DNA from: Gammaproteobacteria bacterium
Lineage (GTDB): Bacteria; Pseudomonadota; Gammaproteobacteria; Thiohalospirales; Thiohalospiraceae
Assembly (NCBI GenBank): GCA_011322575.1
Contig: DRMK01000026.1
Coordinates: forward strand, 1-17,645
Length of the DNA: 17,645 nucleotides
Reading direction: 5' to 3'
Positions 1 to 7,500 of the stretch are shown piece after piece. Under the pieces are notes generated by a model that saw only the letters and a list, made by a program, of their open reading frames with translations, was not told the DNA's origin and made no database searches. The position numbers and the translations under genes are program-made. Numbering within the stretch: the first letter of the stretch is position 1; each line of letters opens with the position of its first letter.

Positions 1-2233
1 GATAGCTGTTGCCGTAATCGTAACGGATGACATTTTCGTGTTGGGTAACGTTTTGCAGTTCCAGGTAGAAACCCAGCTCCCAGCCGTTCATCGGTATTTT
101 GCGGTCGATACGCAGGTCGAGGCTGAAATAGTATGGCAGACGGGCACTGTTGGTGTCTCCAACGACTGGCCTCCAGCGCTGTCTGCCATCGGGCAGGGAC
201 TCCAGGGTACGGCCGATTACCGGGGTGTAGGGTTTGCCGCTAGCAGCCTGGAGCCTGAATCCCCAGTCCCAGGCGCGGGCCGGACCTGGCATGGGTTGCT
301 TCCAGACCAGGGTCAGGGTGTGGGTCTGGTCGCCGGAGGAGGGATACTCTTCCCCGGCCAGATGGTTGCGGCGTATGGATCTGCCCCAGGAGTAGCTCAG
401 CCAACCCATACGGCGCCCCCGCTGTTGACGTTTGATCAACAGGTCGATGCCGTAGGATTCGCCGTCGGCGGCGTTTGCGTAGTTCTGCCCCGGTTCGGCC
501 CCCGGCACCCGTACCACCAGGTTGTCCATGGGCTTGTGATACGCTTCCAGCTGCAACGCCCATAGTGGCGAGAGCCGCTGCTGGATCCCGATGATGCGGT
601 GTTCGGCCTCGGTGAACTCCAGTCCCGGGGTGCTGAATCCGTCTATCAGCTTTTCGCCGCCAGGCATCTGGAAATAGCGGCCCCAGCTGGCGGTAAGCAG
701 GGTATCACTTCCCAGGCGGTATTCGGTGGAGAGGCGGGGCGCCAGGCCAGCCATGTCGATCCCCGCGGTGCCGGTAATACGGCTGTAGCGTACTCCCAGG
801 TAGGTTGCCAAGCGCCTGTTCCAGTGGCGTGTGTGTTTGAAGAACAGTGCCTGACTGGTGGCGTACAGGGAGGAGATCTCCCGATGCTTGGGGGCGCCAG
901 TGAAGTCGTAGTAGGGCTCATCCTCACTTGGCGGGATCGGAATATAGAGGTCGAACGGCGCCTCCGTGTAGTTCAGCTCCAGGCCACCGCTGATGAACTC
1001 ATCTCCACCGATTTGCCAGGTGAATTCCGGCTGCAGCCGCGTGGATTGCACCTTGCTGTTGGCAAAATAGGGCAAGCCGGTGTCGGGGTTGGTTCCCAGG
1101 GAGATCTCGTCACGCTGCTCGCTCCAGGAGAGCGCCAGGCGACTGCTCCAGGTGGTGTCCCACCGCTGGTTCCAGGTAATTCCGGCGGTCTGGTACGAGG
1201 TATTCTGGAGCAGCTCCCCAGCAAGTTCGGGATCCGACCTCTGGGCCGTGCTGTTCTTCATTTTCAGGTCATCACCGGCCGCAAAATACTGTACCTCCAG
1301 CGTGCCATTGGACAGCTCATGGCGCCACAGTGCCTGGGCATCGTGGAATCGTGGTACGGTGAGCACCTGGTCGTCATTGGCGTCGCTGTTACCTATGGCG
1401 GAGTTGAAGCTGTCCGGTGATAGCAGCAGGTCGATATAGCTGCGCCGTGCTGCAACAAAGAAGCTGTCGGTGCCTCCGGGTGTGCCGATGGGCCCCTCGA
1501 CCAGAAGGGAGGATTCAAAGGTACCGATGTTGTATTGCTGGTGGAGCCGATCGTTGCGCGGGGCGCGCAGACGTATGTCCAGCATCCCCCCAAGGCGATC
1601 CGGATACTCCACCTGGAATCCTCCCAGAAACAGGTTGAAATCCTCCACCAGAGCAGGGTTGAGAGTGGAGCGCAACCCCCCCCAATGGTACAGATATCCC
1701 ACTGGCAACGTATTGATCCAGACCCCGTTGCTCTCCGGACTGCTGCCGCGGACATAGATCATGCCGCTACCGCCGTTGACGGTGACCACGCCGGGGAGTG
1801 ACTGAATTACCTTCAGTGCATCACCCTGGGTTCCCGGCGAGGCGGTTACCTCCTGCTGCGAAAGGGTTATTTTGGAGATCTTTTGCGGAACACGATCGGC
1901 TACCACCTCCAGCCCCTCACCCTCCACGACAAGAGGCGTCAGCAGGATCTTTACCCGCTTCCCCCTGGGATGAAGAGGGAACAGCACCGGGGCATAACCG
2001 ACGGCCAGGATCTTGACCTTTACCGGGAAAGTGACATTGGTGAAGATGACTTTGCCGTGCTCGTCGGTGGCGCCGTGCAGGGCGCCCCCATTGAGTACCA
2101 CGGCGGCTTCCTCGATAGGCTCGGCGGTGGTCTTGTCCACCACCAGCAGGGTGACGCTGGCGGCCAATACGGTTTGTGGAACCATCAGCAGCGTTACCAG
2201 AGCCAGCACGGGAAGGGTGCAGAGATTGAGCAT
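1..2233 (-). CDS. TonB-dependent outer-membrane receptor, C-terminus cut by window edge
   Basis: Read on the minus strand, the frame is open from an ATG at 2233 to the window edge, giving 744 residues without a stop. Residues 1-24 form a hydrophobic leader (LPVLALVTLLMVPQTVLAAS). Residues 25-100 or so look like a carboxypeptidase-regulatory-like beta-sandwich (GGALHGATDEHGKVIFTNVT). A plug domain follows (LKVIQSLPGVVTVNGGSGMI, then YVRGSSPESNGVWINTLPVG), then a long stretch of alternating aromatic and polar strands typical of a 22-strand barrel. Only the last strand or so should be missing. Such receptors import siderophores, cobalamin or other scarce ligands using TonB energy; the substrate cannot be told here. 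The start is uncertain: the leader from this ATG has no basic residues, and in-frame GTG (2248) and TTG (2263) codons lie between it and an AAAAGGAG at 2264-2271. The gene carries a run of eight G on its coding strand (1676-1683). Confidence 0.88.
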   Translation of the reverse strand, partial: MLNLCTLPVLALVTLLMVPQTVLAASVTLLVVDKTTAEPIEEAAVVLNGGALHGATDEHGKVIFTNVTFPVKVKILAVGYAPVLFPLHPRGKRVKILLTPLVVEGEGLEVVADRVPQKISKITLSQQEVTASPGTQGDALKVIQSLPGVVTVNGGSGMIYVRGSSPESNGVWINTLPVGYLYHWGGLRSTLNPALVEDFNLFLGGFQVEYPDRLGGMLDIRLRAPRNDRLHQQYNIGTFESSLLVEGPIGTPGGTDSFFVAARRSYIDLLLSPDSFNSAIGNSDANDDQVLTVPRFHDAQALWRHELSNGTLEVQYFAAGDDLKMKNSTAQRSDPELAGELLQNTSYQTAGITWNQRWDTTWSSRLALSWSEQRDEISLGTNPDTGLPYFANSKVQSTRLQPEFTWQIGGDEFISGGLELNYTEAPFDLYIPIPPSEDEPYYDFTGAPKHREISSLYATSQALFFKHTRHWNRRLATYLGVRYSRITGTAGIDMAGLAPRLSTEYRLGSDTLLTASWGRYFQMPGGEKLIDGFSTPGLEFTEAEHRIIGIQQRLSPLWALQLEAYHKPMDNLVVRVPGAEPGQNYANAADGESYGIDLLIKRQQRGRRMGWLSYSWGRSIRRNHLAGEEYPSSGDQTHTLTLVWKQPMPGPARAWDWGFRLQAASGKPYTPVIGRTLESLPDGRQRWRPVVGDTNSARLPYYFSLDLRIDRKIPMNGWELGFYLELQNVTQHENVIRYDYGNSY

Positions 2234-2292
2234 GTTGGCGGTTGCCACCGGCGGTCGTTCCAACTCCTTTTCCTGGCGCTGCTTCCTGAACC

Positions 2293-2310
2293 GACGCGCA
2301 GTATAGCAAA
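2293..2310 (-). promoter_or_regulatory. candidate extended -10 promoter of the TonB-dependent receptor
   Basis: The minus strand reads TTTTGCTATACTGCGCG here. TATACT (2300-2305) is preceded by TGC, the extended -10 arrangement. No good -35 is visible; TGGACA is present but only 14 bp upstream. Transcription would begin near 2293, about 60 nt before the receptor start, which suits a single-gene unit behind the yccA terminator. Confidence 0.4.
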
Positions 2311-2385
2311 AACATCAACTGTCCAGCGGGTTACAGTTCACCTTTCGGCAGGCTGTTTTGCCGGTGGAAACCCTGTCAGCCATAC

Positions 2386-2412
2386 AAAAAACCCCGCTGT
2401 ACGCGGGGTTTT
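2386..2412 (-). terminator. Rho-independent terminator of yccA
   Basis: A 10-bp perfect stem, AAAACCCCGC (2388-2397) and GCGGGGTTTT (2403-2412), closes a 5-nt loop. Read on the minus strand it ends in a run of six T. It lies 29 bp beyond the yccA stop codon and separates that gene from the receptor. Confidence 0.85.
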
Positions 2413-2440
2413 GATGTATCTTGCCGAAAAGCGGGGCCGG

Positions 2441-3109
2441 CTATTCGTCTCCGCTGAACGCCGCCAGCAGCTGGAGCAGGCTGGTGAACAGGTTGTAGAT
2501 GGAAACGAACAGGGTAATGGTAGCCAGGATGTAATTGGTTTCTCCGCCATTTACGATCTCGCTGGTCTGGTACAGGATGAGCCCGGACATCAGCAGAACG
2601 AACATGGCCGAAACCGCCAGAGAGAGGCCCGGCATGGAAAAGAAGAAGGCTGCCAGTCCGGCCAGGAAGGCCACCAGGATTCCGACCATCAGGAAACCGC
2701 CCAGGAAGCTGAAGTCCTTGCGCGTGGTAACCGCATAGGCGGACAGCCCCAGGAAGATGACGGCAGTACCACCCATGGCCATGGCAACGATCTGGCTGCC
2801 GTTGGGCAGGCCCAGATAGGCATTGATGAGCGGGCCGAGAGTCAGGCCCATGAAGCCTGTCAGGGCAAAGACGAACACCAGCCCCAGCGCGCTGTTGCTG
2901 AACCTGGTGGTCAGGAACAGCAGCCCGAAATACCCTGCCAGCGTGATCAGCAGCCCCATGGGTGGCAGGTTCATCGCCATCGAAACTCCTGCGGTAAAGG
3001 CGCTGAACAGCAGCGTCATCGAGAGCAGGATATAGGTGTTGCGAATCAGCTTATTGGATGCCAAGACCCCTTCGGTGCGGGCCGCGGCAACGGGTTGATT
3101 GGTTATCAT
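2441..3109 (-). CDS. yccA: Bax inhibitor-1 / YccA family inner-membrane protein
   Basis: This 222-residue protein matches E. coli YccA (219 aa) along its length. Shared landmarks are LIRNTYILLSMTLLFSA near the N-terminus, GGTAVIFLGLSAYAVTTRKD in the middle, FLGGFLMVGI, and a C-terminal GGETNYI-ATITL-VSIYNLF block. It has about seven hydrophobic segments and an acidic tail (SGDE). In E. coli YccA is a substrate and modulator of the membrane protease FtsH-HflKC; the wider family includes BI-1 proteins with a proposed cation-leak role. The start is well fixed: ATG follows an AGGAGGAG site (3114-3121) at close spacing. It appears monocistronic, divergent from tRNA-Ser and followed by its own terminator. 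Confidence 0.93.
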   Translation of the reverse strand: MITNQPVAAARTEGVLASNKLIRNTYILLSMTLLFSAFTAGVSMAMNLPPMGLLITLAGYFGLLFLTTRFSNSALGLVFVFALTGFMGLTLGPLINAYLGLPNGSQIVAMAMGGTAVIFLGLSAYAVTTRKDFSFLGGFLMVGILVAFLAGLAAFFFSMPGLSLAVSAMFVLLMSGLILYQTSEIVNGGETNYILATITLFVSIYNLFTSLLQLLAAFSGDE

Positions 3110-3258
3110 TTACTCCTCCTGTGGTGAGACACCTGTCAATTCGACCACGGTACAGGCCATTGGTTCAAGCATACCGCAACGGGGGTGAATATCAAGATCT
3201 GGCAATTTCCCCGGGGTTTAGGTAGCCTTGTCTACCCCGTCCCGCGGCGGGTGAGTCA

Positions 3259-3348
3259 GGAGGGTTGGCTGAGCGGTTGAAAGCACCGGTCTTGAAAACC
3301 GGCATGGGTTCACGCCCATCCAGGGTTCGAATCCCTGACCCTCCGCCA
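3259..3348 (+). tRNA. tRNA-Ser (anticodon UGA)
   Basis: A 90-nt tRNA with CCA encoded. The acceptor arms are GGAGGGT (3259-3265) and ACCCTCC (3338-3344), followed by G and CCA. The anticodon stem CCGGT/ACCGG closes the loop CTTGAAA with anticodon TGA at 3293-3295. A long variable arm (GCATGGGTTCACGCCCATC region) marks it as class II serine, and the T arm GGGTTCGAATCCC is canonical. A GC-rich stretch lies just upstream (3236-3251). A hairpin repeat begins 11 bp after CCA. Confidence 0.97.
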
Positions 3349-3359
3349 TCTTGTGCATG

Positions 3360-3422
3360 CCAAGGCAAACGATCATTTAGCCTCCGAGCCCCTGAATGAG
3401 GCCGCATAATCGTTTGTCTTGG
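3360..3422. repeat. 63-bp hairpin repeat, short member of a MITE-like family
   Basis: Terminal arms CCAAGGCAAACGAT (3360-3373) and ATCGTTTGTCTTGG (3409-3422) are inverted repeats with one mismatch (a possible G-U pair). Inside them GCCTC (3380-3384) and GAGGC (3398-3402) pair again, 6 nt in from each arm, so the unit folds into one interrupted hairpin. Read on the minus strand, the first 33 nt match the left end of the element at 13118 in 26 positions, including an exact GCCTCATTCAG. There is no T run, so it is a poor terminator. It sits between tRNA-Ser and mtnA and would be in the mtnA leader if transcription starts upstream. Confidence 0.75.
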
Positions 3423-3444
3423 TGATATTCCGGTCTGGAGATCC

Positions 3445-4491
3445 ATGAGTCACAGCCACGATACCATCCGCGCCGTGGAGTGGCGCGATTCCGCCCTGCG
3501 TTTGCTGGATCAGCGCCTGTTGCCGCAGCGCCAGGAGTTTCTCAAGCTGGAGACCGCGGAGGCGGTGGCCGCTGCCATCCGTGACATGGTGGTGCGCGGC
3601 GCCCCGGCCATAGGGGTGGCGGCGGCCTACGGTGTGGTGCTCGCGGCGCGCAGCGCCTGGAGGCGCGGCCCTGCCGACTGGCGCCAGGAAATGGAACAGG
3701 AACTGGGGAAGCTGGGTGCGGCCCGTCCTACGGCTGTCAACCTGAGATGGGCCCTGGAGCGTATGCGGAAGGTGGCGCATCGGGTTGAGGGTGATCCGGG
3801 GGAGGTCCTGCTCCACGAGGCCAAGCGTATCCACGCAGAGGACATCGACGCCAACCGGCGGATGGGAGAGCTGGGCGCTGCCCTGATCGAAGAGCCTTGC
3901 TCCGTGCTGACCCACTGCAATACCGGCTCCCTGGCTACCGGGGGGTTCGGTACTGCCCTGGGGGTGATCCGGGCAGCCTACGCCGCGGGCAGGATCGGGC
4001 GCGTGTATGCGGGAGAGACCCGGCCCTGGCTGCAGGGAGCGCGGCTTACCGCCTGGGAGCTGGTGCAGGATCGGATTCCGGTGACCCTGCTGGCCGATGG
4101 TGCCGCCGCCTGGCTGATGGGCAAGGGGAAGATCGGCTGGGTGATAGTAGGGGCGGACCGTATTGCAGCCAACGGGGATGTGGCAAACAAGATTGGCACC
4201 TACAGTACCGCAGTCAGCGCCCGTCATCACGGAGTAAAGTTCATGGTGGTGGCGCCTACCTCCACCATCGATCCATCCACTCCCGACGGAGCATCCATCC
4301 CCATCGAGCACCGGCCCGAGCGTGAGGTGCTGGAGCTTGGGGGGGAGCCTGTCGCGGCACGGGGGGCGGCTGCCTGGAACCCCTCCTTCGACGTGACGCC
4401 TGCAGCCCTGATAGATGCTATAGTTACCGAGAAAGGTGTGGTGCTGAATCCCGCCATGCGGGGGGTGGAGGAGTTGATTGCCGAGGGGTGA
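3445..4491 (+). CDS. mtnA: S-methyl-5-thioribose-1-phosphate isomerase
   Basis: The 348-residue product has the usual length for MtnA, the methionine-salvage enzyme that converts 5-methylthioribose-1-phosphate to 5-methylthioribulose-1-phosphate. Family motifs are present in order: RGAPAIGVAAAYG, THCNTGSLATGGFGTALGVI, TRPWLQGARLTAWELV and VGADRIAANGDVANKIGTY. The catalytic pair known from the family corresponds to C158 (in HCN) and D238 (in GADR). The late PTSTIDPSTPDG and IPIEHR segments also fit. The start ATG follows TCTGGAG about 8 nt upstream. It is the first gene of a two-gene unit, 6 bp before a Cys-rich family protein. No other salvage genes (mtnP, mtnB, mtnC, mtnD) are in view, so they must lie elsewhere or be absent. 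Confidence 0.95.
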   Translation: MSHSHDTIRAVEWRDSALRLLDQRLLPQRQEFLKLETAEAVAAAIRDMVVRGAPAIGVAAAYGVVLAARSAWRRGPADWRQEMEQELGKLGAARPTAVNLRWALERMRKVAHRVEGDPGEVLLHEAKRIHAEDIDANRRMGELGAALIEEPCSVLTHCNTGSLATGGFGTALGVIRAAYAAGRIGRVYAGETRPWLQGARLTAWELVQDRIPVTLLADGAAAWLMGKGKIGWVIVGADRIAANGDVANKIGTYSTAVSARHHGVKFMVVAPTSTIDPSTPDGASIPIEHRPEREVLELGGEPVAARGAAAWNPSFDVTPAALIDAIVTEKGVVLNPAMRGVEELIAEG

Positions 4492-4497
4492 ATCGAG

Positions 4498-4941
4498 ATG
4501 GACAAGAACGAGGAGGCGGTTACCAGTTTCTGCGATGGGTTTCTCTGTTCGCAAGCCGTTCTGTCGGCCTACTGCGAGGAGGAAGGGCTGGAGCGTGAGC
4601 TGGCCCTGAAGCTGGCTACCGGCCTGGGAGGAGGAATGGGGCGTACTGCCCATACCTGCGGCGCGGTTACCGGGGCCATACTGGTGATCGGGTTGAAGAA
4701 GGGACCCACGGAGGTGAACGACGTGGCCTCCAAGGAGGAGACCTACTATCTGGTGCGTGAGTTTCTAAACCGGTTCCAGGAGCGTCACGGTTCGGTGGAG
4801 TGCAGCGCCTTGCTGGGGTGTGACATCGGCACTCCCGAGGGGTACAGGCAGGCCGTGGACGAGGGGCTGTTCCGGAAAATCTGCCCCGGTCTGGTGAGTG
4901 GCGCGGTGGAGATCCTGGAACGGATGAAAAAGGACTCTTAG
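4498..4941 (+). CDS. C_GCAxxG_C_C family protein
   Basis: This 147-residue protein carries the spaced signature that names the family. Seven cysteines are visible at 12, 17, 26, 54, 102, 108 and 129; C54 lies in HTCGAVTGAILVIGL, and C102 and C108 in ECSALLGCD. A glycine-rich TGLGGGMGR precedes the central motif. Family members are small cysteine-rich proteins, often suspected of binding a metal or redox cofactor, with no settled function. It has no signal peptide, so it is probably cytoplasmic. It starts 6 bp after the mtnA stop with GAG just upstream, which suggests co-transcription and perhaps a link to sulfur metabolism; that link is inference only. It converges with nei, 19 bp away, with no clear terminator between them. 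Confidence 0.85.
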   Translation: MDKNEEAVTSFCDGFLCSQAVLSAYCEEEGLERELALKLATGLGGGMGRTAHTCGAVTGAILVIGLKKGPTEVNDVASKEETYYLVREFLNRFQERHGSVECSALLGCDIGTPEGYRQAVDEGLFRKICPGLVSGAVEILERMKKDS

Positions 4942-4960
4942 GGGGCGGCGGCTTGTGCTT

Positions 4961-5803
4961 TCACGCGCCCGATGCCGGTGCGGCCCCTTTCTGACAGCGG
5001 GGGCAGAACCAGGTGGTCTGTCCCCCCCGGTCGCTGCGCTGGATGGCGGCGCCACAGCGGTAGCATGGCTTGCCGGCGCGGCGAAATACGTGGAAGCGCG
5101 CATCCTCGAAGCTGCTTCCTTCCGCCAGCATTTTGCGGGCGCGTGGCAGGTGGTTGGTTATGCCACCGGTTTGGTAGGACTGCCGGGGCAGGTGCAGCAT
5201 GGCGCGCGCAAGCTGCTCGAGCTGGCCGGAGTCAAGATCCGCCGGGCGGCATGAGGGTGCAAGTCCGGTTACGAACAGAATCTCGCAACGCAGGTAGTTT
5301 CCCAGACCAGCTACGAACGACTGCTCGGTCAGCAGGCGTCCCAGCTGCCGGTTGCGGAAACCGCGCTCCCGGAGGCGCTCCATTACCATGGGCAGGGTGG
5401 TCTGGGGGGAGAGCAGATCCGGCCCGATCCGGGAGATGAAAGGGTGGGTCGCCACGGCGCTGTTTTCCAGAACCTCGATTTCGGAGGCGCTGTAGAGAAG
5501 GGCGGAGTGGCTGTCGGTATGGATCGCCAGGCGCAGCTGGCGGCTGGTGCGGGGCGGATCGTCCGGGTTGCAGCAGTACCAGCGGCCGTAGAGCTGGTTG
5601 TGGCTGTAGATATTGAGAGCGTTGTCGAACCTGGTCAGTATCGCCTTGCCGAAGGTCTCCACAGCCGCCACGCATGCGCCCTCCAGCTGCCGCTCGAACC
5701 GTTTCAGGCGCGGGAAGGCGAACCAGACCTTTACCTTGCCCTTGCCGCAAAGGGTCTTTTCCAGCCGATCCGCGGCGCGCCTGATCTCCGGTCCCTCGGG
5801 CAT
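4961..5803 (-). CDS. nei: endonuclease VIII, DNA glycosylase/AP lyase
   Basis: The 280-residue product is a full Fpg/Nei-family enzyme that removes oxidised pyrimidines and cleaves the abasic site. It begins MPEGPEIRRAAD, close to E. coli Nei, with the catalytic P2 and E3 after Met removal and the conserved K53 in FGKAILTRFD. LYSHNQLYGRWY, LLYSASEIEVL and THPFISRIGPDLL are Nei-like, and FVAGLGNYLRCEIL is the helix-turn-helix. A C-terminal zinc finger has cysteines at 247, 250, 267 and 270 (CYRC and CPRC). An upstream ATG at 5929 would add 42 residues, but Pro must follow Met in this family, which fixes the start at 5803. It begins 1 bp after the bepA stop, so it is probably translationally coupled to bepA. 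Confidence 0.95.
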   Translation of the reverse strand: MPEGPEIRRAADRLEKTLCGKGKVKVWFAFPRLKRFERQLEGACVAAVETFGKAILTRFDNALNIYSHNQLYGRWYCCNPDDPPRTSRQLRLAIHTDSHSALLYSASEIEVLENSAVATHPFISRIGPDLLSPQTTLPMVMERLRERGFRNRQLGRLLTEQSFVAGLGNYLRCEILFVTGLAPSCRPADLDSGQLEQLARAMLHLPRQSYQTGGITNHLPRARKMLAEGSSFEDARFHVFRRAGKPCYRCGAAIQRSDRGGQTTWFCPRCQKGAAPASGA

Positions 5804-5804
5804 C

Positions 5805-7262
5805 TCAGCGCGGTCCCTGTTTCTCTCTGCGGGATCCCGCCTCCAGAGCGGCCTGTTCTCGAAGTTGCCGCATGCGCGCCTTGATGGCGGCGGAGTCATA
5901 TCTGCTGATCCCTTGCACGGCCAGGGCATGGCGCAGCTGGCGCAGCGCCTCCAGCGTCAACCCCTCCAGATAGTAGTACTCCGCCATGGCGCGGAACGAG
6001 GCCACCGGAAAGCCGGCCGTCTTCTCTGCCTGTGCCAGCAGCCGGTAGATCCTGGGGCTGGCCTCCCTGGCGGCCAGGTAGCGGTGCAGCTGCTGCCGGG
6101 CTTCCGCTGCCTGCCCGGCCTGCAGCAGGGTCGTGCTGTATTCGATGGTAAGGGTGGCGTCGAGCGGGTAGAGGCGCAGGTTGCGGCGGTAGATCTCCAG
6201 CGCCGGCTCCACTCTGCCGGCATCCGCCTCGATGCGCGCCAGGGCCAGTTGGTAGGCCATGGTGGCAGGATTTCTCTCCAGCAGATCCCGGATTATGCGC
6301 CGCGCCTCCTGGTAGCGTCCGGCCCGGTTGAGAGCCAGGGCATAGCCGTATTTCGCGGCTTCACCGTCCCGCTCGCCAAAATAGTCCATCGCCTGCCGGG
6401 GAGAACCGCTCAGCAGAACTTTCAGCTTCGCGCGCGTCAGCAGGTAGCGGTTACTTTTCCTGGTACTTCCCTTTTTGAGCTGCGCGGCGCGATTCTCCGA
6501 GTCGCTGATACGCTCTAGCGTTACCGGGTGGGTCTTCAGAAAGTCGGGCAGAACGTCCCGGTAGAGCCGATCGCTGGGCAACATCTTGCGGAAAAAGGAG
6601 GGCATGGCCACGGGATCGAAGCCGGCCTGGCTGAGTAGTCGGATACCAACCCGATCCGCCTCCTTTTCGTTGCTGCGGGTGAAGTTGATCATCTGCTGGG
6701 TGCTGCCGGCCACCGCTGCGGTGATAGCCGCCTGGGTCAGATCCGGATCCTGCCCCCCCAGGATGATGGCCGCCAGGATGGCAGCGGTCATGGGCAGATT
6801 CATCCGGCTGGCCGCCTCGCTGGCGCGGGCCAGGTGGCGCTGGGTGACGTGGGCGATCTCGTGGGCCAGCACGGCGGCCAGCTCGCTTTCGCTCTCGGTA
6901 CTGAGGATCAGACCGGAGTTTACACCAATGTACCCACCCGGCGCTGCGAAGGCGTTGATACGTGGATCCTGGACGATGAAGAAGGTAAAGTCACCCCCCG
7001 CCCGGTCGCTGTGGGACACCAGCCGCCCCCCGAGATCCTGCAGGTAGCCGTCAATCTCCGGATCGTCCAGCAGGGTGAGGTTCTGACGCACGTTGCGCAT
7101 GAATTCCGCTCCGATACGTTGCTCTTCCTCCCGGCTGAGCAGGTTGCCGGTGGTATCGCCCATCTCCGGCAGATCGCTGTACAGCGCATGACCCTGCTGC
7201 CACGGAGTGGCGCCCCACAGCAGCAATAGAATCAGAAAAAACGGGTGTAACATGCGTGGCAC
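5805..7262 (-). CDS. bepA: BepA-type periplasmic M48 metalloprotease/chaperone with TPR domain
   Basis: The 485-residue product has nearly the same length as E. coli BepA (487 aa). It starts with a signal peptide (hydrophobic residues 8-20, cleavage likely after HA at 26). The M48 zinc site HEIAH lies at 134-138, with E201 in SNEKEADRVG as third ligand. H245 in FLKTHPVTLERISD sits where E. coli BepA has the histidine that caps the active site. The C-terminal half (about 285-465) is a TPR array used to contact the BAM complex. BepA assists LptD and other barrel assembly and degrades stalled barrels in the periplasm. A TATAAT box lies about 150 bp upstream. Coupling to nei downstream is unusual in function but tight in spacing. 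Confidence 0.94.
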   Translation of the reverse strand: MPRMLHPFFLILLLLWGATPWQQGHALYSDLPEMGDTTGNLLSREEEQRIGAEFMRNVRQNLTLLDDPEIDGYLQDLGGRLVSHSDRAGGDFTFFIVQDPRINAFAAPGGYIGVNSGLILSTESESELAAVLAHEIAHVTQRHLARASEAASRMNLPMTAAILAAIILGGQDPDLTQAAITAAVAGSTQQMINFTRSNEKEADRVGIRLLSQAGFDPVAMPSFFRKMLPSDRLYRDVLPDFLKTHPVTLERISDSENRAAQLKKGSTRKSNRYLLTRAKLKVLLSGSPRQAMDYFGERDGEAAKYGYALALNRAGRYQEARRIIRDLLERNPATMAYQLALARIEADAGRVEPALEIYRRNLRLYPLDATLTIEYSTTLLQAGQAAEARQQLHRYLAAREASPRIYRLLAQAEKTAGFPVASFRAMAEYYYLEGLTLEALRQLRHALAVQGISRYDSAAIKARMRQLREQAALEAGSRREKQGPR

Positions 7263-7347
7263 GGATGGTGGCTCCGGAAGATGCTGGCCGGCTGGGGAGC
7301 TGCCCGCAAGCTGCGCCTCGATCCAGCCGGTTCTTGAAACCCATATT

Positions 7348-7360
7348 GTTACCGGGTAAC
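7348..7360. promoter_or_regulatory. palindrome upstream of bepA, possible operator
   Basis: GTTACC (7348-7353), one G, then GGTAAC (7355-7360) form a perfect 6-bp inverted repeat. Flanking ATT and AAT extend it if one bulged base is allowed. It lies about 86 bp before the bepA start and about 50 bp downstream of the candidate -10. It could bind a repressor or form a leader hairpin; nothing names the regulator. Confidence 0.25.
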
Positions 7361-7409
7361 CAATGGGGCAATGCCGGGCGTGATTAGTTCCCCGCCGCCG
7401 TCAACCTCC

Positions 7410-7415
7410 ATTATA
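7410..7415 (-). promoter_or_regulatory. candidate -10 box for bepA-nei
   Basis: The minus strand reads GCGTATAATGG, a perfect TATAAT. The region 17-18 bp upstream reads GTCCCG/TGTCCC, a weak -35. Transcription would start near 7403 and give a leader of about 140 nt before bepA. Confidence 0.4.
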
Positions 7416-7470
7416 CGCGGGGTGGTGGAAGGCGGGACAGCCGGGATTGCGCACAGGGTTAATGTTAACG

Positions 7471-7499
7471 GGTCTTCCCCACACGATTTGGGGAAGACC
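7471..7499 (-). terminator. strong hairpin after the fusion-gene operon, possible terminator
   Basis: GGTCTTCCCC (7471-7480) and GGGGAAGACC (7490-7499) form a perfect 10-bp stem with a 9-nt loop, 1 bp beyond the stop of the small membrane protein. Read on the minus strand it is followed by CGTTAACATT, not a T run, so intrinsic termination would be weak. It may instead protect the 3' end of the mRNA. Confidence 0.5.
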
Positions 7500-7500
7500 A

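Noticed and set aside
1883..3127. A 414-residue plus-strand frame across the receptor start and yccA
   Set aside because: It runs antisense to yccA and through the terminator, and its Gln/His/Glu-rich protein looks like no family.
3192..3446. An 84-residue minus-strand frame across tRNA-Ser
   Set aside because: It is the reverse of the tRNA (GGSGIRTLDGREPMPVFKTG), a familiar false ORF over serine tRNA genes.
5804..5929. A 42-residue N-terminal extension of nei
   Set aside because: The family needs proline right after the initiator methionine for catalysis, which only the 5803 start gives.
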